A DNA stretch of 64,000 bases from Fluviicola sp. (lineage in GTDB: Bacteria; Bacteroidota; Bacteroidia; Flavobacteriales_D; Crocinitomicaceae), in NCBI GenBank assembly GCA_002734085.1, contig NVXV01000002.1, forward strand, positions 186,001 to 250,000, in the 5' to 3' direction. The notes beneath the pieces are model-generated. The model was not told the origin of the DNA. It made no database searches and saw only the letters and a program-made list of their open reading frames with translations. The first letter of the stretch is position 1. Each line of letters starts with the position of its first letter. Position numbers and translations under genes: made by a program. This document shows, in pieces, positions 53,338-61,245 of the stretch.

Positions 53338-54213
53338 CTAATATTTAAAAGTTCTAGAAATACTAAATCCAAGTCGGAATTCTCCTTCCAACCAATCAGA
53401 TTGGGTTAAAGCGATATATTGAAGTTCTCCAAAACCTCGTGCATTTGTAAAGTTGATTGTGAAATGGTGACCGTTTGTAATCCACTCCATTGCAACTCCA
53501 ATACTATTTGTATAGTCTTGTCTTAAACCACTTTGATTAAATGCGTAAAAGTATTCACCAATTATACCGATGCTTTTACTTAAACGAATTCTCGCTGCAG
53601 CACCAAGTGCTACCAGGCTATTTTGATCATTTTGTTCTACTAAATTTCTATGAACAAAGGAAGGCATAAGCGCCATACTAAAACGTGGGTGAAATTTTCT
53701 AGCGATTGTTAACTGGGATGAATACATTAAACGGTGAGAAAATCTTTCAAAATTTGTTACCGATGTAATATCTTCACTACTATTCATGTATGTTCCATAA
53801 ATGGACGTGGTAAATGAAGCAGAAATTGGCATGCTGTTATCTTCAGTTTGTGTCAAAAATCTATATTTTGCATAACCTTCCAAAAGAGATGTGTAGGGCT
53901 GAGAAGCTCCCTTCATTCGAGCAAAACCAAACATGATTTTATCTGTCAGTGCCATATCAAACCCCATGCGGATATCAGCAGCATTATCAAATCCAAATCC
54001 AGTTTGAACACCTCCCAAATCACCTAACATGTCACCAAATCTATGCGAGATGATGTAACGCCACTCTCTTTTTTGAAGTGTTTCTGTCGAGTGTCCATTG
54101 ATAATGTGAACATTTGAAAAAGTTTCAGAAACAATTTTTTTCTCTTCTTCCTGAGCTCCTAGATTTAAAGTACAGGAAAGTATAGTTCCAATTAATAGTA
54201 ATTCTTTTTTCAT
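53338..54213 (-). CDS. DUF5777 family outer-membrane beta-barrel-like protein
   Basis: 291 residues with a signal peptide ending LNLGAQ. The mature start SETFSNVHIINGHSTETLQK and REWRYIISHRFGDM are typical of DUF5777 proteins of Bacteroidota. The rest is alternating strands (ISASFTTSIYGTY, LMYSSQLTIARKF, FRLGFSISRTFKY) and ends in an aromatic residue, consistent with an outer-membrane barrel. DUF5777 genes often neighbour c-type cytochromes, as here. ATG 54213 overlaps the cytochrome stop by 4 bp (ATGA), so expression is coupled. It could form the outer-membrane channel of the haem cluster; this is inference. Confidence 0.85.
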   Translation of the reverse strand: MKKELLLIGTILSCTLNLGAQEEEKKIVSETFSNVHIINGHSTETLQKREWRYIISHRFGDMLGDLGGVQTGFGFDNAADIRMGFDMALTDKIMFGFARMKGASQPYTSLLEGYAKYRFLTQTEDNSMPISASFTTSIYGTYMNSSEDITSVTNFERFSHRLMYSSQLTIARKFHPRFSMALMPSFVHRNLVEQNDQNSLVALGAAARIRLSKSIGIIGEYFYAFNQSGLRQDYTNSIGVAMEWITNGHHFTINFTNARGFGELQYIALTQSDWLEGEFRLGFSISRTFKY

Positions 54214-55259
54214 TTTTTCGCGAGTTCTTTTATGTACGACATCAAATCTTCTAATTGTTGACTAGACATTTTTTCCTTTGTGTAAAGTGGCATATATTGT
54301 TGTCTGCCAACTATTGGGTAAGTTCCCCATCGAACCACTTGATAAATTGATAAATCATCATATCCTTTTCTATGTTTCCAGAGATATTGTCCAGATAAAA
54401 CATCATCATCTAAATTTAAAAAAGTAACTCGACTGTTTTTATGACAAAACATACATCCACTTTCATAAATCTTTCTTCCATTCTCAACATCTCCTCCTTC
54501 ACCATATTTTCTTTCACTTTCTGCTTTCGATCCTGTAAAGGTAGCTCCATAGGCTTGAACATATTTCGATTGCAATAATTTTAAAGTTTCTTTATCTTGA
54601 CCTCCGTTTTTAATTGATGACTGAATTTTATTAAGCTCGGAATCGCTTAAATTAAGGTCTTTAAGTTTAAGTTCTTGACTTTTGTAATAGTGCATGATAG
54701 CATTTAATTCCCAATCTACTAGAGGTCTACCAGAGGCACAGTATTCGGCACATAATTGAATTGCGTTCTCTAAAGTATCTCGGGCATCTACTACTAAGTC
54801 TCCGTACTTCTTATCATAGTCATCATTGTAATACTTATCTCGATTATAAATCCCATAAAAAGTAGAGCCAGGTGTGTAAGGAAGGCCTTTTTTTACTAAA
54901 TAATCTAATCTATTTTGAGGGTCCAAATCGGTTAAACTCTCTGTTTCCTTAACTAAATTATGACAGTCTGTACAATTGAAATAAGATGAAATTAATGAGC
55001 CGTTTTTCCCGTTGTATGACGCTTTACCTTCTTTAATTAATAATTCTCCAGCCTCTGCCAATTCCGGGTCAAATTCTTTCATATGGTGGTTTGGCTTTTC
55101 ACCACCTAATGCAATTTCAACATCAACCAAATTCTGACTTTTAATTTCTGAAGATAATGCCTCGATTTTTTCAATTTCAGAGCTAGAGCTATATATAAAA
55201 CCATAACCGATTGCAGACGAAACAATCAGTAAAAAAAGTATGTTGTTTTTAAATTTCAT
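54210..55259 (-). CDS. Dihaem c-type cytochrome, membrane-anchored
   Basis: 349 residues from ATG 55259 (MKFKNNILFLLIVSSAIGYGF); the frame extends to 55289 but with a poor leader. N-terminal signal/anchor helix. Two haem c motifs are CTDCH (near 115) and CMFCH (near 280), each in a separate cytochrome domain with a Met that could be an axial ligand (QYMPLYT, MHYYKSQ). The shape resembles sulfur-oxidation or TsdA-like dihaem proteins (c-type with a C-terminal KMSSQQLEDLMSYIKEL helix), but I will not assign a substrate. First gene of the four-gene haem cluster. Confidence 0.87.
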   Translation of the reverse strand: MKFKNNILFLLIVSSAIGYGFIYSSSSEIEKIEALSSEIKSQNLVDVEIALGGEKPNHHMKEFDPELAEAGELLIKEGKASYNGKNGSLISSYFNCTDCHNLVKETESLTDLDPQNRLDYLVKKGLPYTPGSTFYGIYNRDKYYNDDYDKKYGDLVVDARDTLENAIQLCAEYCASGRPLVDWELNAIMHYYKSQELKLKDLNLSDSELNKIQSSIKNGGQDKETLKLLQSKYVQAYGATFTGSKAESERKYGEGGDVENGRKIYESGCMFCHKNSRVTFLNLDDDVLSGQYLWKHRKGYDDLSIYQVVRWGTYPIVGRQQYMPLYTKEKMSSQQLEDLMSYIKELAKK

Positions 55260-55436
55260 AGTTGTTAAAATCAAATACGTAATTGTCATTCAATTGGTTT
55301 GACTAAATTAGAATTTTTATTAAAACAATTTATGTTTAGTCAGTAAATAGTCATAATTATTTCATTAGTAAGACAAAATAAGTGTCAAAACTTTATTTTT
55401 TTGCACTTTTCGAGTCTATAATTATCAAAGCAGGTC

Positions 55437-56000
55437 ATGCAAAAGTTAGATATTCGAACAGAATTTAAAGAGAAAAGAAAGTCTTTGTCACTTGAAGATA
55501 AGACAAATCAATCTAAGAAAATTGCGCAGGTTATTGTAGATAATTTTAATATAGATAATAAGATTGTTAGTGCTTATCTTCCGATAGAGCGATTTAATGA
55601 AATTGATACATCTTTTTTAATTCATAAATTAAAGAAAGCAAAAGCTAAAATTTATATTCCAGTTTCAGATTTTAATACCTTAGAATTAAAGCACCTTAGT
55701 TACGATGACAATACAATTATTAAAAATAATGAATGGGGAATCCCAGAACCAATGAATGGAGAAAGTATTGGACCATTTGGATTTGATATTGTATTTGTCC
55801 CACTACTTGCAGTAGATGTGGAAGGATATCGAGTGGGGTATGGAAAAGGCTTTTATGATCGTTTCTTGTCTCAATGTAGAAGTGATACAATTTTTATTGG
55901 ATTGAATTATTTTGAGAATTTAGTAGAAATAGATGATTTGAACGATAGCGATATACCCATTCACTTCCTCGTTACACCAAATAAAATCTTAAAATTTTGA
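55437..56000 (+). CDS. 5-formyltetrahydrofolate cyclo-ligase
   Basis: 187 residues, normal for the family (ygfA/fau, MTHFS). It starts with IRTEFKEKRKSLSLEDK, the N-terminal helix with the ATP-binding Arg/Lys cluster, and carries the folate/ATP signature GYRVGYGKGFYDRFL near residue 135. It converts 5-formyl-THF to 5,10-methenyl-THF with ATP, recycling folate and feeding purine and formyl-Met synthesis. The cell-division gene zapA follows after a 350-bp gap; in many bacteria 5-FCL and zapA flank the 6S RNA gene. Confidence 0.95.
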   Translation: MQKLDIRTEFKEKRKSLSLEDKTNQSKKIAQVIVDNFNIDNKIVSAYLPIERFNEIDTSFLIHKLKKAKAKIYIPVSDFNTLELKHLSYDDNTIIKNNEWGIPEPMNGESIGPFGFDIVFVPLLAVDVEGYRVGYGKGFYDRFLSQCRSDTIFIGLNYFENLVEIDDLNDSDIPIHFLVTPNKILKF

Positions 56001-56210
56001 ATATTTTAGTATACGTAACACCAACCATATTGGAATTATACTTCTCACTTGGAAGTATTAAAATTTAACATTTCGTAAAATTAGTTCAAAAAATTAACAA
56101 GTAAAACCTTATTTTTTGAATAATAAATAATGATATTTGAGTTGTGATTGTAAGCAAACACATTTGATGTGTAAACTTTATGATTACTCCAATAAGTAGT
56201 TTTAGCAAAT

Positions 56211-56252
56211 CAAAGTCCTGCATTGAAAAATGCAGGACTTTGTATTTTAAAT
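56211..56252 (+). terminator. Terminator hairpin between 5-FCL and the zapA operon
   Basis: Perfect 12-bp stem CAAAGTCCTGCA with TGCAGGACTTTG (56211-56222 and 56231-56242), 8-nt loop, followed by TATTTTAAAT. Confidence 0.85.
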
Positions 56253-56299
56253 AGTTTTTCAGGTCTAAATTTTTCAATTGTAAAATAAGCTTAAAATAA

Positions 56300-56330
56300 T
56301 TGGATTATAATCTTACGAATACTACATTTG
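56300..56330 (+). promoter_or_regulatory. Promoter of the coiled-coil/zapA/rny genes (-33 TTG, 20 nt, -7 TACATTTG)
   Basis: -7 box at 56323-56330 and TTG at 56300-56302, spaced 20 nt. About 13-nt leader to ATG 56350. Confidence 0.62.
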
Positions 56331-56349
56331 TAATCATCGATATTTAAAA

Positions 56350-56643
56350 ATGGAAGAGGTTCGAAAAGTCATAGGAGAAATTGAACAGAAAATCGCTAAA
56401 ATGCGGGGTTCGATGGATGGTATGAAGTCAGAAAATGAAACTCTGAAGTCAGAAATTGATTTGCTAGCGGAGAAATTGAAAATGCGTGAAGAGGAAGCAA
56501 AGGAATTTAAATTGAAATACGATGATTTGTTGCAGAAAAGCGAACATTTAGACTCTCATATTGAAAAGGATGATGATCAAAATGCTCAAATTGATGCACT
56601 TGTTAGGGAAATTGATGACTGTATTGGTCGCTTGAAAGAATAA
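56350..56643 (+). CDS. Coiled-coil protein, likely cell-division partner of ZapA
   Basis: 97 residues, almost entirely one coiled coil (IGEIEQKIAKMRGSMDGMKSENETLKSE pattern, with heptads of I/L/M), and no signal peptide. It starts after the promoter at 56300-56330 and lies 5 bp before zapA. The small size, the coil and the neighbour resemble ZapB, which binds ZapA at the Z-ring in Enterobacteria. That comparison is by shape and position only; no sequence match is claimed. Confidence 0.75.
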   Translation: MEEVRKVIGEIEQKIAKMRGSMDGMKSENETLKSEIDLLAEKLKMREEEAKEFKLKYDDLLQKSEHLDSHIEKDDDQNAQIDALVREIDDCIGRLKE

Positions 56644-56648
56644 TTATT

Positions 56649-56930
56649 ATGGGTAAAACATCTATAAAGGTAATACTTGCCGGTCGTAACTATCCTCTTA
56701 CTATTAACGAGGGAGAGGAGAAGACTGTACAAGAAGCCGTAGATGGTATCAATAATAGTATTAAAAGACTTCAAGAAAACTATGCAGTAAAAGATATGCA
56801 GGATTTATTAGCAATGACTGCTTTACAGTTAGCTACTCGTTCAAACAAATCAACACTATCTAGTGGTGAAAATATGAATGAGGAGATTTTAAGTGAATTA
56901 AAACGCTTATCTGACAGTATAGAGGTATAG
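56649..56930 (+). CDS. zapA: Cell division protein ZapA
   Basis: 93 residues, normal for ZapA. It begins SIKVILAGRNYPLTINEGEEK, matching the ZapA N-terminal domain, followed by EAVDGINNSIKRLQENYAVKDMQDLLAMTALQLA, a coiled-coil dimerisation helix in pattern. ZapA cross-links FtsZ filaments. The C-terminal acidic helix (EEILSELKRLSDSIEV) is usual. Upstream coiled-coil gene 5 bp away; downstream rny after an 89-bp structured spacer. Confidence 0.92.
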   Translation: MGKTSIKVILAGRNYPLTINEGEEKTVQEAVDGINNSIKRLQENYAVKDMQDLLAMTALQLATRSNKSTLSSGENMNEEILSELKRLSDSIEV

Positions 56931-57010
56931 CTCGAACTTGCAAATATTAACACGGTTTCCCATTTGTTTAAAACAATTATGTTTTTAGGCATGTGGGATT
57001 TTTTATTTAA
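56931..57010 (+). ncRNA. Structured zapA-rny spacer: candidate small RNA or attenuator (6S-like by position)
   Basis: The spacer has a long imperfect hairpin: 5' arm 56958-56969 (TCCCATTTGTTT) pairs with 56987-56998 over 11 of 12 positions with three G-U pairs, an inner AAAAC/GTTTT stem and loop AATTAT, then a T run ending about 57004. So it looks like an intrinsic terminator 15 bp before the rny start. Genes zapA and 5-FCL flank the 6S RNA gene ssrS in E. coli and others, so a 6S RNA is one explanation. I cannot confirm any known family by sequence. Confidence 0.35.
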
Positions 57011-57019
57011 AATAGAATT

Positions 57020-58552
57020 ATGGATTTAATAATTGGAATAGGAGTAGGGATTGTTGGAGGTGTCGTTGTTGCGATTATCATACAGAATATTCTTCTCAAG
57101 AAGCGAAAAGAACAAATTCTCAAAGAAGCTGAGACTGAAGGTGAGTCTATCAAAAAAGACAAAATTATTCAGGCAAAAGAAAAGTTTTTACAACTGAAAG
57201 AGAATCACGAAAAAACGATTAAAGATCGAGAACGAAAACTTCAGTCTGCTGAGGATCGTACTAAGAACAAAGAAAAAAGTCTTAATCAAAAGATTGAAGA
57301 AGTTAACCGTAAAGAGAAATCAATTGACGGTCAGAAAAAGACCCTTGAAGACAAGATTGGTTTAATTGAAGTGAAACAACAAGAACTTGAGAAGACACAG
57401 CAAAAACGTGTGTCTGAATTATCAAGAATATCAAGTATGAACCCTGAAGATGCAAAGAAGCAGTTGATGGAAGCATTGAAGGATGAAGCTAGAACGGATG
57501 CAATGGCGCATATTAAAGATATTGTTGATGAAGCAAAATTAAATGCAAACAGAGAAGCAAAGAAAATTATCATACAATCAATTCAGCGTGTTGCTCACGA
57601 GCAAGCAGTTGAAAATTCTGTTTCTGTCTTTAACATTGATTCTGACGAGGTGAAAGGTAGAATCATTGGACGTGAAGGACGAAATATTAGAGCGTTGGAG
57701 GCTGCTACAGGAGTTGAAATTGTAGTAGATGATACACCAGAAGCAATTCTACTTTCATGTTTTGATCCTATCCGAAGAGAAATTGCTCGATTGGCAATGC
57801 ACCAATTGGTTTCTGATGGTAGAATTCACCCTGCGAGAATTGAAGAGATTGTCGCTAAAACAAGAAAAACACTTGAAGAAGAAATAGCAGAAACAGGAAG
57901 AAGAACTTGTATCGATCTTGGGATTCATGGTTTACATCCTGAATTAACACGTATGGTTGGTAGAATGAAATACCGTTCTTCTTATGGACAAAACTTATTA
58001 CAACACAGTAGGGAGGTTGCAAATATGTGTGCAATCATGGCTGCTGAACTTGGGTTAAATGTGAAATTAGCCAAACGAGCAGGTTTGTTACACGATATTG
58101 GTAAAGTGCCAGAAGATGAGCCAGAATTGCCACACGCAATTTTAGGTATGAAGTTGGCTGAAAAATTCGGTGAAAAACCAGATGTGTGTAACGCAATAGG
58201 AGCTCACCATGATGAGGTAGAGATGACAACGTTAATATCTCCAATTGTTCAGGTTGCCGATGCAGTTTCAGGAGCAAGACCAGGAGCGCGTAGAGAAATC
58301 GTTGAATCATACATCAAAAGAATTAAAGATCTCGAAAACTTAGCACTTGGTTATGACGGAGTAGTTAAGGCATATGCAATTCAAGCGGGTAGAGAGCTAA
58401 GAGTTCTTGTAGAAAGTGAGCAGGTTTCGGATTTAAAAGCAGATGAATTGTCGTTTGCGATCTCTCAAAAGATTCAAACAGAAATGACATATCCAGGACA
58501 GGTTAAAGTTACTTTGATTCGTGAGAAAAGATCTGTGACTTACGCTAAGTAG
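57020..58552 (+). CDS. rny: Ribonuclease Y
   Basis: 510 residues, normal length. N-terminal membrane helix (about 1-25, [19 protein letters not shown]), long coiled coil to about 200, KH domain ([21 protein letters not shown] near 214) and HD domain with LLHDIGK near 357 and AHHDEVEM. RNase Y is a membrane-bound endonuclease that starts mRNA decay in many Gram-positive bacteria and in Bacteroidota. Its position next to zapA is conserved in Flavobacteria as far as I recall. A strong terminator ends at 58612. Confidence 0.96.
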   Translation: MDLIIGIGVGIVGGVVVAIIIQNILLKKRKEQILKEAETEGESIKKDKIIQAKEKFLQLKENHEKTIKDRERKLQSAEDRTKNKEKSLNQKIEEVNRKEKSIDGQKKTLEDKIGLIEVKQQELEKTQQKRVSELSRISSMNPEDAKKQLMEALKDEARTDAMAHIKDIVDEAKLNANREAKKIIIQSIQRVAHEQAVENSVSVFNIDSDEVKGRIIGREGRNIRALEAATGVEIVVDDTPEAILLSCFDPIRREIARLAMHQLVSDGRIHPARIEEIVAKTRKTLEEEIAETGRRTCIDLGIHGLHPELTRMVGRMKYRSSYGQNLLQHSREVANMCAIMAAELGLNVKLAKRAGLLHDIGKVPEDEPELPHAILGMKLAEKFGEKPDVCNAIGAHHDEVEMTTLISPIVQVADAVSGARPGARREIVESYIKRIKDLENLALGYDGVVKAYAIQAGRELRVLVESEQVSDLKADELSFAISQKIQTEMTYPGQVKVTLIREKRSVTYAK

Positions 58553-58581
58553 TGTTAATGTAAATTATTTTCTAGTATTTT

Positions 58582-58612
58582 AATAGCAAGTCGAAAGGCT
58601 TGCTATTTTTAT
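58582..58612 (+). terminator. rny terminator
   Basis: Perfect 9-bp stem AATAGCAAG with CTTGCTATT (58582-58590 and 58599-58607), loop of 8 nt, then a T-rich tail. Confidence 0.88.
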
Positions 58613-58660
58613 TTTAACTGATTTAAAATAAATTAACTTAGCAGACGATTAATTATTCAA

Positions 58661-59944
58661 ATGCTGAAAGGATTAAACATAAAATCTGAGTTTATAAGGT
58701 CAGTTATGGTACTCACTTCGGGTACTGTAATTGCTCAAGTCATTAGTTATGCAGTGACTCCATTGATTACTCGTCTGTTTACACCAGAAGATTTTGGTGA
58801 GATTGGTGTTTTTATGAGAGTTGTAGCCTTCCTTACAGCTTTAGGTACAGCAAGGTATGAGATGACTTTGCCATTACCTAAAAGTGATCATCACGCATTT
58901 CAATTGTTTCGACTTTCTTTAAAAATTTCATTTTATACTGTATTTGCTTCGTTATTCTTTGGGCTTTTATATTGGGTGTTTACGGGTTTAGAGAATTATA
59001 CACTTGTTTTTGTTTTGTTTGTTGCAATAGCCACTTTTTTTATGATCTTTAAAAATATAGGGACTAATTGGGCTATTAGAACAAAGGCTTTTAAATTAAT
59101 CTCTTACTCAAGTGTTTTGACATCAGTAACTTCGAATGGATTGAAGTTGATAACTGGGTCTCTAGGATTTGGAGTAATTGGTTTGATAATGTCAACCGTT
59201 ATAGGCACAATTACAGGAGTTTCTTTTTATTTAATAGACTATTTTAAAAGTAAAAATTCTCCTGCATTTTCAAAATCGAGAGCAAAAATGTATGTTTTAT
59301 CTCAGAAATATAAAGAGTTTCCAAAAGTTAACCTTCCACATACATTAATTGATTCTGCAAGAGAGTTACTTATAGCGTTTTTCCTAACATACTATTTAAG
59401 TACAAGTCTGTTCGGTTCATATGATTTATCTTTTAAAATGCTAAAAATTCCTTTATTGTTAATTGGAACATCTATAGGTCAAGTTCTTTATCAAAGAGCA
59501 TCAGAAAAATTTGCTCGAAATGAAAATATTTATCCTTTGTTAAAAAGAACTGTAGGATCACTTTTTTTAATTTCAATCATACCATTTGGAATTGTTTACT
59601 TTTGGGGAGAACCACTTTTCGTTTTTGTTTTCGGTCCAGAATGGAAACTTGCAGGTCAAATTGCTTCAGTCATTTCACCATGGTTAATGTTTAATTTTAT
59701 TGCTTCAAGCATCTCGATGATTCCTACAGTAATTAATAAGTTACGTTGGTTTTTTTGGATAGGATTAATAACTACGGTAGTACAATTATTGTTTTTTGGT
59801 CTTTACCCACAAATTGTTAGTTCATTTGATTTGTCGCCAATACAGTTTTTTAGTACTACTTCTTGGGTGATGACTGTGATATTTGCTATTGTTATCCTTT
59901 GGGAATTAGCACTGGTAAAGAGAATTGCTTTTAAGGTTGATTAG
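58661..59944 (+). CDS. Oligosaccharide flippase (Wzx-like)
   Basis: 427 residues with about 12 hydrophobic helices, in MviN/MATE-like order; N-terminal half MVLTSGTVIAQVISYAVTPL and RLFTPEDFGEIGVFM is typical of polysaccharide flippases. It would turn lipid-linked sugar repeats to the periplasmic face of the inner membrane. The convergent O-antigen ligase/polymerase gene overlaps its stop codon. First gene of the surface-polysaccharide region. Confidence 0.9.
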   Translation: MLKGLNIKSEFIRSVMVLTSGTVIAQVISYAVTPLITRLFTPEDFGEIGVFMRVVAFLTALGTARYEMTLPLPKSDHHAFQLFRLSLKISFYTVFASLFFGLLYWVFTGLENYTLVFVLFVAIATFFMIFKNIGTNWAIRTKAFKLISYSSVLTSVTSNGLKLITGSLGFGVIGLIMSTVIGTITGVSFYLIDYFKSKNSPAFSKSRAKMYVLSQKYKEFPKVNLPHTLIDSARELLIAFFLTYYLSTSLFGSYDLSFKMLKIPLLLIGTSIGQVLYQRASEKFARNENIYPLLKRTVGSLFLISIIPFGIVYFWGEPLFVFVFGPEWKLAGQIASVISPWLMFNFIASSISMIPTVINKLRWFFWIGLITTVVQLLFFGLYPQIVSSFDLSPIQFFSTTSWVMTVIFAIVILWELALVKRIAFKVD

Positions 59945-61164
59945 TCGTCTACCTCATACCGTTTATTCTGAATACCAAATAAGTCAAGTAGATAAAGAAA
60001 TAGTACGGTGAAAACTATTCCTGCCTGAATTTCAAGAAAAGATTCAAATAGCATATTGACGGTTATAACGATAGCGAAGACTATAAGAACTGGATTGCTT
60101 TCCCTCAATGATTTTTTTATTGTAAAAATGAATATTGAAAGCAACGTAAAAAGACCTAAAAATCCAATGGAAACACCAGTTTGCAAATATTGATTGTGAG
60201 GGTTAAGTTTTTGACGTTCCATTTTTGTTAATCCAACTTCTTTATAGTGTGCTATTAACTGATCTTTAACATCTCCGGTTCCTACACCAAATGGGTGTTT
60301 TATTAATTCTGTTGAAGCAACGTCCCAAATAACTAAACGTGTCAATAAGCTTTCACTATATGTGTTTGCTCTAGAATACAACTCTTCTTTTGAGTTTATA
60401 TCCTTATACATTTGATCATAATTACTGCTGACTTCACTATAAAAAACAACGCCTATAATGGATGATAAAACGACTAAAGCAAAGAGCTTTTTAGAAAAGT
60501 GTTTAATTCTTTTTCTTTCTACAACAACAAAAAATATAAACCCTACAAAAAGTGCGATGTATGCTCCAAGTGAAAGGAAGGCAACAATAAATAATAAAAA
60601 CCATAGTACCAAAATTGTTTTAACCAATTTGGGAATTCTTAAATAGATTAAGGACAGGATGGCTGCCCCATAGTATATTGAAATATGATTAACGTGTAAG
60701 TTATATGTGAAAGAAGAAGAAATAAAACAGGAAGCTTTATTTGTATTGATATAACAACTTAGTCCTTCATAAATATTAAGTAAAGTTGAAGTGAAGCAAC
60801 CTAAAACAAAAAATAATAGAACGAATTGTATGTTTATTTTAAGGTTTTTATATCTGATAAGCGCAAATAGTATAGGAAATAAAATGAATGATAGTTTTGC
60901 TTCAATGTCTTTCCATCCAAAATGTTGATTGGAAGAGTATGTCATTCCAATCAAATAAATAATAAACAATACAACGAATAAATCTTGTGGTCTAAATGAG
61001 AGTTTGTTGGTTGGGCTAGTCTTTCTATTTATTATCGCTTTTACAATAATGGTTAGGCTTAAAATTATGATTATTAAAGGCACTAACTTTGGAATGATCG
61101 GGATAATTAAACAAAGTATGGCAAAAAGATACGATTCAATATTTTGGTTAAGGTACCTTGCCAT
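59941..61164 (-). CDS. O-antigen ligase/polymerase (Wzy/WaaL-like)
   Basis: 407 residues with about 11 hydrophobic helices and a large periplasmic loop (about 255-320, SSNYDQMYKDINSKEELYSRA). The Wzy_C/O-antigen ligase feature NPHNQYLQTGVSIGFLG near residue 320 is clear. Such proteins polymerise O units or attach O antigen to lipid A core; which of the two cannot be decided. It is read against the flippase gene and ends within its stop codon (4-bp overlap), but faces away from the sugar genes to the right. Confidence 0.87.
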   Translation of the reverse strand: MARYLNQNIESYLFAILCLIIPIIPKLVPLIIIILSLTIIVKAIINRKTSPTNKLSFRPQDLFVVLFIIYLIGMTYSSNQHFGWKDIEAKLSFILFPILFALIRYKNLKINIQFVLLFFVLGCFTSTLLNIYEGLSCYINTNKASCFISSSFTYNLHVNHISIYYGAAILSLIYLRIPKLVKTILVLWFLLFIVAFLSLGAYIALFVGFIFFVVVERKRIKHFSKKLFALVVLSSIIGVVFYSEVSSNYDQMYKDINSKEELYSRANTYSESLLTRLVIWDVASTELIKHPFGVGTGDVKDQLIAHYKEVGLTKMERQKLNPHNQYLQTGVSIGFLGLFTLLSIFIFTIKKSLRESNPVLIVFAIVITVNMLFESFLEIQAGIVFTVLFLYLLDLFGIQNKRYEVDD

Positions 61165-61217
61165 AATTCATTCTATTTCGTGCTCTAATCTAAATACAAT
61201 ACTACAAAAAAAATAAT

Positions 61218-61225
61218 TACATTTG
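61218..61225 (+). promoter_or_regulatory. -7 box TACATTTG before the NeuA-PseG fusion gene
   Basis: Exact TAnnTTTG match 20 nt before ATG 61246; no -33 TTG found at normal spacing. Confidence 0.42.
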
Positions 61226-61245
61226 TCTCTATAAGATTTTAATAA

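Larger units (their letters stand above)
56001..56349. other. 349-bp intergenic region with two hairpins and a promoter
   Basis: It contains a 7-bp hairpin ATACTTC/GAAGTAT at 56038-56058, the strong terminator at 56211-56242, and the promoter at 56300-56330. No gene was seen. A small RNA spanning 56060-56242 is possible but not supported beyond the terminator. Confidence 0.55.
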
